Source: Nitrososphaerota archaeon
GTDB lineage: Archaea > Iainarchaeota > Iainarchaeia > Iainarchaeales > VGJJ01
NCBI GenBank assembly: GCA_020053155.1
Contig: JAGVNS010000080.1
Span: 1 to 8,125 of the forward strand
Direction of reading: 5' to 3'
DNA: 8,125 nucleotides
Positions 4,629 through 8,125 of this stretch are shown here, piece after piece (position 1 is the first letter of the stretch; every line of letters begins with the position of its first letter). Under the pieces are notes generated by a model. The model did no database searches. It was given only the letters and a program-made list of their open reading frames with translations, and was not told the DNA's origin. Made by a program: the position numbers and the translations under genes.

Positions 4629-5312
4629 ATGCTGAAGGCCGTTATTTTCGATTTTGATGATACCCTGGTTAGGAGTGGGGAAGTCTCTTATCGCAACCAC
4701 TGCAAAACCGCTGCGTATTTGGGTTGGCCCAAGCCTTCTTTTTCGATGTTTTTGAAGTATTGGGGGAAGCCCTGGCATGCGATGATTTTGTCGTTGTTTC
4801 CTCACTATGATGTGAACAAGTTTATCGCGGCTTACAACAAGGTTCGCCTGGACTCCCGCTATCCATTGATTCCGGGCGCATTGGACGCCCTCAATTTTTT
4901 GCATGAGCGCCACATGGAGTTAGGAATTTTGTCCAACAAGCCCACCGATCAACTGATGCAGCGCATTGGTCATACCGCCCTCAGCCCCAAAATATTTTCG
5001 TTTATTTTTGGAGAACAAAGCACCAAATACAAGAAGCCGGATTCGAGGGTTTTCGACGAAGTGTTGTTCGAGTGGCGCAAACACTACATCAAAAAAAGCG
5101 AAATATTGTATGTGGGGGACTTGACCGTGGATTATTTTGCGGCACGGGGGATGGGAATAGACTTTTGTGCCGTGTTAAGCGGGTATCATTCCGCTCAAAA
5201 ATTCAGAAAAGAGGGACTGGATTCCGAACACATGATTCCGTCCGTCCAATTCCTTCCCGAATGGCTCGTGGAGCACGGGTATATCAAAAAAGTGCATGGG
5301 GAAGGGTACTGA
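4629..5312 (+). CDS. HAD-superfamily phosphatase, phosphoglycolate phosphatase-like
   Basis: Protein of 227 residues with all four HAD motifs. Motif I is DFDDTL (nucleophile D8, acid D10). A helical cap domain fills about 15-80. Motif II is the Ser in LSNKP (S102), motif III Lys lies in KKPDSRVF (K136), and motif IV is VGDLTVD (D164, D168). The start is secure because motif I begins at residue 8. It is a cytosolic phosphomonoesterase of the Gph/PGMB-like group. The substrate cannot be assigned; phosphoglycolate, a sugar phosphate or a nucleotide are all possible. It is divergent from the glycosyltransferase over a shared TATA box, which may hint at a sugar-phosphate role. The mRNA is probably leaderless. 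Confidence 0.85.
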   Translation: MLKAVIFDFDDTLVRSGEVSYRNHCKTAAYLGWPKPSFSMFLKYWGKPWHAMILSLFPHYDVNKFIAAYNKVRLDSRYPLIPGALDALNFLHERHMELGILSNKPTDQLMQRIGHTALSPKIFSFIFGEQSTKYKKPDSRVFDEVLFEWRKHYIKKSEILYVGDLTVDYFAARGMGIDFCAVLSGYHSAQKFRKEGLDSEHMIPSVQFLPEWLVEHGYIKKVHGEGY

Positions 5313-5322
5313 AAAGGTAATG

Positions 5323-5330
5323 ATAATATA
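5323..5330 (+). promoter_or_regulatory. TATA box of the 203-aa hypothetical gene
   Basis: ATAATATA is centred about 25 bp before the ATG at 5352. A purine-rich GAAAAGG (5311-5317) just upstream could serve as the BRE. No Shine-Dalgarno lies near the start, consistent with a leaderless transcript. Confidence 0.55.
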
Positions 5331-5351
5331 CCTAAAGCAGGTTTTTGGTAG

Positions 5352-5963
5352 ATGAGCCAGCCTCACTCGATTCGAAGAAGAATGATTCCAAATCGCGTGA
5401 TGACTGAGCACTCTCCCGCGCATCAGGCCGTTCAGGCGTTGCGTTTTTCCCAAGCGACTGGGCCGAGAGTTTTTGTTCAGGGAAAAAAGAGGGGCCCTAT
5501 TCAAATTACGGCGGCGATAGAAGGCGTTCCTCGAACGTTTCCGCGGAAGGGGCAATTTCGTCTTTACATCCAACGGGTAAATCACGCCAATACTATTGGC
5601 AGTCAAACACGTTTTGCGCACATCGAGTTTGTTCCTACCCAATTGCTGAAAATTGATCGATCTCGTGGAGGGATAATTGAAAAGGTGCACTGCGGGCCTT
5701 CCATCCTGAGCGTGTTAAACGCTCAAAACTATGAACAATTAGCCAAACTCTCTCTCTATGGCACTATTTTAGCCAAGAAAATGATCCGAAAAAGAATTCC
5801 ATTTGAAGATTTGGCAGAAGCGGTTCAACTTGCCTATGACGATGTTCTATTTTTGAGAACCAAAACAGATTTTGACAAAAATGGGGGGAATGCAATAGTA
5901 CTGGATTTTAATCCTATTACCCGAAAAGTCAAAGTAGCACTCGTGGACCATTTGGAAGAATAA
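5352..5963 (+). CDS. Hypothetical protein, 203 aa
   Basis: I do not recognise this family. The first 20 residues are Arg/His-rich. The middle (about 38-105) alternates charged and beta-type residues (RVFVQGKKRGPIQITAAIEG, FRLYIQRVNH, FAHIEFVPTQLLKI) and looks like a small beta domain. The C-terminal third is helical (LAKLSLYGTILAKKMI, FEDLAEAVQLAYDDVLFL) and ends in a beta pair (AIVLDFNPITRKVKVALVD). No signal peptide, membrane segment or catalytic motif is seen. The basic N-terminus and beta core could suit nucleic acid binding, which is only a guess. The gene appears leaderless with its own TATA box, and has tandem stops (TAA TAG) followed by oligo-T. Confidence 0.75.
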   Translation: MSQPHSIRRRMIPNRVMTEHSPAHQAVQALRFSQATGPRVFVQGKKRGPIQITAAIEGVPRTFPRKGQFRLYIQRVNHANTIGSQTRFAHIEFVPTQLLKIDRSRGGIIEKVHCGPSILSVLNAQNYEQLAKLSLYGTILAKKMIRKRIPFEDLAEAVQLAYDDVLFLRTKTDFDKNGGNAIVLDFNPITRKVKVALVDHLEE

Positions 5964-5997
5964 TAGTGCTGAAAATAACCCGCTCCCTTTTATGCTC

Positions 5998-6011
5998 TTT
6001 TTGACGTTTTT
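5998..6011 (+). terminator. Double oligo-T terminator
   Basis: TTTTT at 5998-6002 and again at 6007-6011, 35-48 bases after the stop of the 203-aa gene and upstream of the nuclease promoter. This matches hairpin-independent archaeal terminators. Confidence 0.5.
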
Positions 6012-6023
6012 CCAACCAAACTC

Positions 6024-6029
6024 TTAAAT
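6024..6029 (+). promoter_or_regulatory. TATA-like box of the Mre11-like gene
   Basis: TTAAAT is centred about 26 bp before the ATG at 6052. It overlaps an in-frame ATG at 6028, which argues that translation starts at 6052 on a leaderless mRNA. Confidence 0.45.
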
Positions 6030-6051
6030 GATTCTTTTCCCTATATGGGTC

Positions 6052-7323
6052 ATGCGCCTAGCGATTATTTCAGATACCCACTTGGGTTTTGCCCGTGGAA
6101 CCTCGCGTGAAGGGGATGCGTTTTTCAATTTCAAGCAGGCATTGGAGGGAATTGTCAAGCAAGAACCTGATGCTATTATTTTTCCAGGGGATTTGTTCGA
6201 CCACAAAATTCCAAATCAAGAAGTCTGGCACGAGTGTTTTGAATTGTTTGGGCTTTTGCAAGCGGGAAAAAATCCAGGCGTTAAAGTCACTCATTTTTCG
6301 CGCAATAATGGTTCCAAATCCTTCTCGTATCATGGAATTCCAGTCATTGGAATTGCAGGAACGCATGAATATCGTTCTAAAGACCTAAAAAATGCGTTAC
6401 AAGTGTTGGAAACGGGAAACTTTTTGGTTTGCTTGCATGCCTCTCATGCGTTGCTGGAAAAAAACGGAGAAAAAGTGGCCATTCATGGAATGAGCGGGAT
6501 TCCCGAGAAGCGTGCATTGGAAGCGTTGCGCATGTACAACCCCCAACCCTTGAATGAAGCGCACAATTTGTTAGTGTTACACCAATCCATCAAAGAGTTT
6601 TTGCCCAGCAAGGATGACATGGTCGCCACTATAGGACTTTCCAACTTACCCAATGGGTTTGATTTGTTGGTGAATGGTCATTTACACTGGACGTCTATCA
6701 CTCCTTGGGAAGGAAAGAAGCTTCTCATTCCCGGTTCCACCGTTTTCACCCAAATGAAACGTCTCGAAGGGGAGAAGCAGAAGGGGTGGTACATTTATGA
6801 CACGCAAACCATGCAGTTGGAAATGCATTTCATTCCAAAGCAGAGAAAACTGTATTATCATTGTTTGAAATTCAAGAATGCGACTCCAAAACAAATTGTA
6901 AAAAAGTGTCGCGAGCATTTGGAGAAGGATTTACAAACCACCCACGAACTGCTTCCCCTCTATCGCCTTAAGCTCAAAGGTACTCTGGCGAATGGGTACA
7001 CGCAAGCGGATGTGGATTTTTCCAAAATCATGGATGGGTTTTCCGATAAAGCATTGTTTTCCACCATGAAAAAGTTCCAAACCGGCGAATTTTCCTTCCG
7101 TTTGGACGAATTGCGCGCCTTGCATCGTTCCAACGTGAGTTTGTCGGCCATGGGAATCGATTTGCTGGAAAAAAACCTCGCCCAAACGCCGCTGGGAAAT
7201 CGTTTGGATGTGAAACGCGTGTTTGAATTGTTAGAAAATAAGGAAAACGTCGAGAAGACTATCCAGTTATTGCAGAATGGTGAATTGATTCAGCCCGAAA
7301 CAAAAAAGAAGCCATTTTGTTAA
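6052..7323 (+). CDS. mre11: Mre11-like DNA repair nuclease (calcineurin-like phosphoesterase)
   Basis: Protein of 423 residues from ATG 6052. This start puts motif I at D8 and H10 (ISDTHLG), the numbering of archaeal Mre11; the in-frame ATG at 6028 adds MILFPIWV and overlaps the likely TATA box. Other metal-site motifs are GDLFDH (D47), LLVLHQS (H177) and NGHLHW (H210, H212), then the Mre11/SbcD-type IPGST. Motif III, normally GNHD or GNHE, is GTHE (103-106), so the metal-binding Asn is Thr. The rest (about 250-423) would be the capping and Rad50-binding region. Mre11 with Rad50 processes DNA double-strand breaks using Mn-dependent exo/endonuclease activity. No rad50, herA or nurA is adjacent: the upstream gene has its own terminator and the next gene is convergent. 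It could instead be a divergent Mre11 paralogue. Confidence 0.85.
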   Translation: MRLAIISDTHLGFARGTSREGDAFFNFKQALEGIVKQEPDAIIFPGDLFDHKIPNQEVWHECFELFGLLQAGKNPGVKVTHFSRNNGSKSFSYHGIPVIGIAGTHEYRSKDLKNALQVLETGNFLVCLHASHALLEKNGEKVAIHGMSGIPEKRALEALRMYNPQPLNEAHNLLVLHQSIKEFLPSKDDMVATIGLSNLPNGFDLLVNGHLHWTSITPWEGKKLLIPGSTVFTQMKRLEGEKQKGWYIYDTQTMQLEMHFIPKQRKLYYHCLKFKNATPKQIVKKCREHLEKDLQTTHELLPLYRLKLKGTLANGYTQADVDFSKIMDGFSDKALFSTMKKFQTGEFSFRLDELRALHRSNVSLSAMGIDLLEKNLAQTPLGNRLDVKRVFELLENKENVEKTIQLLQNGELIQPETKKKPFC

Positions 7324-7324
7324 C

Positions 7325-7348
7325 AAAAAATACTACGTAACTTAAAAA
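7325..7348 (-). terminator. Oligo-T tracts ending the acetyl-CoA synthetase transcript
   Basis: Read on the minus strand, T5 (7348-7344) and T6 (7330-7325) follow the stop of the synthetase gene within 27 bases, in the short gap between the convergent genes. Confidence 0.5.
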
Positions 7349-7351
7349 TTC

Positions 7352-8125
7352 CTATTTTTTCTTGCCATGATGATAGTATGTCAGCGCGTGCAAGGCATTG
7401 GCTGCGTCAACGGGCTCCTCAAACGTGTTGATTCCTTCTTTCTCGAGGAGTTTCATATGCATTTTGGCGAATTCCCCTCCTGCGCTTACAATCAAAACGG
7501 GTTTTTTTCGTTTGGTGAGCAATTCGCTCAATCCCTCGATGATGTCCGAGTCCAGTGTGGGGACTTGAAACAAGAGAATAACAATGAGGCTGTCCACGTT
7601 TGGGTCCAGCATGGCATTTTCAACGGCTACCATGAAGCGTGCATTATCCGCATCTCCCGTCAAATCCATGGGATTCTTGATGACTGCATAAGATGGGCTC
7701 GCTTTGATGATGGGTTTGCGGTATTGCTCCTGCATTTCCGCCAACCGTAAGGATGTTTGGGAAATGGCATCCGCGGTCAACACCCCATACCCGCCCCCAT
7801 TAGTGATAATCTGTACTTTGTTTCCCTTTGGAAGGGGTTCACTGGCCAGCACGCGTGCAAAATCGAACACTTCGCGCATGTTCGTGGCCAAAATGAGTCC
7901 GGTTTGCTTTACTACCGCTTCAAACACTTTGCTGCTTCCCGCCAAACTTCCCGTGTGAGAGGCGGTGGCCCTGCTTCCCGCCTCGCTCATTCCCCCTTTG
8001 ATGATGACAATGGGTTTAACGTGCGCGTATTTTTTGGCGGCCGCAAAGAATTTTTTCCCGTTGCGTACGCCTTCCAGATAAATGCATATCACTTTTGTTT
8101 CGCGGTCATTCACCAAAAACTCCAG
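7352..8125 (-). CDS. acdA: ADP-forming acetyl-CoA synthetase alpha subunit, C-terminal part (5' end off window)
   Basis: The frame is open through the right edge (L-E-F-L-V-N-D); the TTG at 8116 is internal. There are 257 visible residues. The fragment matches the succinyl-CoA-ligase-like domains of NDP-forming acyl-CoA synthetases: ICIYLEGVRNGKKF, PIVIIKGGMSEAG, then ASHTGSLAGSSKVFEAV with the conserved His of SHTGSLAG (residue 57 of the fragment), ITNGGGYGVLTADA, and KNPMDLTGDAD. The enzyme converts acetyl-CoA, ADP and phosphate to acetate, CoA and ATP, the main substrate-level ATP step of many fermentative archaea. The gene ends after the alpha part (HHGKKK) with no ATP-grasp beta domain fused, so a separate beta subunit or an N-terminal fusion is expected elsewhere. 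The symbol follows archaeal usage. Substrate may be another acyl-CoA. Confidence 0.88.
   Translation of the reverse strand: MEFLVNDRETKVICIYLEGVRNGKKFFAAAKKYAHVKPIVIIKGGMSEAGSRATASHTGSLAGSSKVFEAVVKQTGLILATNMREVFDFARVLASEPLPKGNKVQIITNGGGYGVLTADAISQTSLRLAEMQEQYRKPIIKASPSYAVIKNPMDLTGDADNARFMVAVENAMLDPNVDSLIVILLFQVPTLDSDIIEGLSELLTKRKKPVLIVSAGGEFAKMHMKLLEKEGINTFEEPVDAANALHALTYYHHGKKK
7355..7360 (+). terminator. Oligo-T terminator of the Mre11-like gene, inside the convergent gene
   Basis: T6 on the plus strand lies 32 bases after the nuclease stop. The same bases are the C-terminal lysine codons (AAA AAA) of the synthetase, as at 489-493. Confidence 0.4.

Noticed and set aside
6028..6051. Mre11 start at 6028
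   Set aside because: It overlaps the TATA-like TTAAAT and shifts the family's D8/H10 positions.

Overview
This window most likely comes from a small-genome archaeon, probably a DPANN lineage such as Diapherotrites/Iainarchaeota or Micrarchaeota. The group is an inference; the domain is better supported. The tRNA-Cys has U at the discriminator position and no encoded CCA. The housekeeping genes include an Mre11-type nuclease and the alpha subunit of an ADP-forming acyl-CoA synthetase. Several genes have a TATA-like box about 26 bp before the start codon, as expected for archaeal leaderless mRNAs.

Left part (1-3617) looks like an accessory or mobile region. It opens with the 3' end of a plus-strand gene encoding tandem 17-residue repeats joined to a sigma-70 region 4-like helix-turn-helix. 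Converging on it with no spacer is a three-gene minus-strand operon for a conjugation/type IV secretion-like membrane apparatus: a VirB2/TrbC-like pilin, a VirB6/TrbL-like polytopic protein, and a PrgI-like protein carrying a domain resembling the N-terminus of VirB4/TraC. The VirB4 ATPase usually found next is absent here. The pilin promoter region holds an inverted repeat covering its Shine-Dalgarno and a cluster of TTTGTTCA/TGAACAAA sites. Divergent from it is a compact plus-strand operon of three very small genes (67, 36 and 78 codons), faced by a 43-codon minus-strand gene. Three of these four share one short motif and appear to form an undescribed microprotein family.

A tRNA-Cys(GCA) gene (3618-3688, minus) follows, with its 3' end facing the accessory block. 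This is the usual geometry of an element integrated at a tRNA gene, so the tRNA is the likely boundary. No second attachment site is visible.

Right part (3828-8125) looks like chromosomal core: a GT-A glycosyltransferase, a HAD phosphatase divergent from it over one centrally placed TATA box, an unrecognised 203-residue protein, an Mre11-like nuclease with an unusual motif III (GTHE in place of GNHD/E), and the C-terminal part of an ADP-forming acetyl-CoA synthetase alpha subunit. These genes mostly appear leaderless, whereas the left block uses strong Shine-Dalgarno sites. That contrast supports different histories for the two sides.
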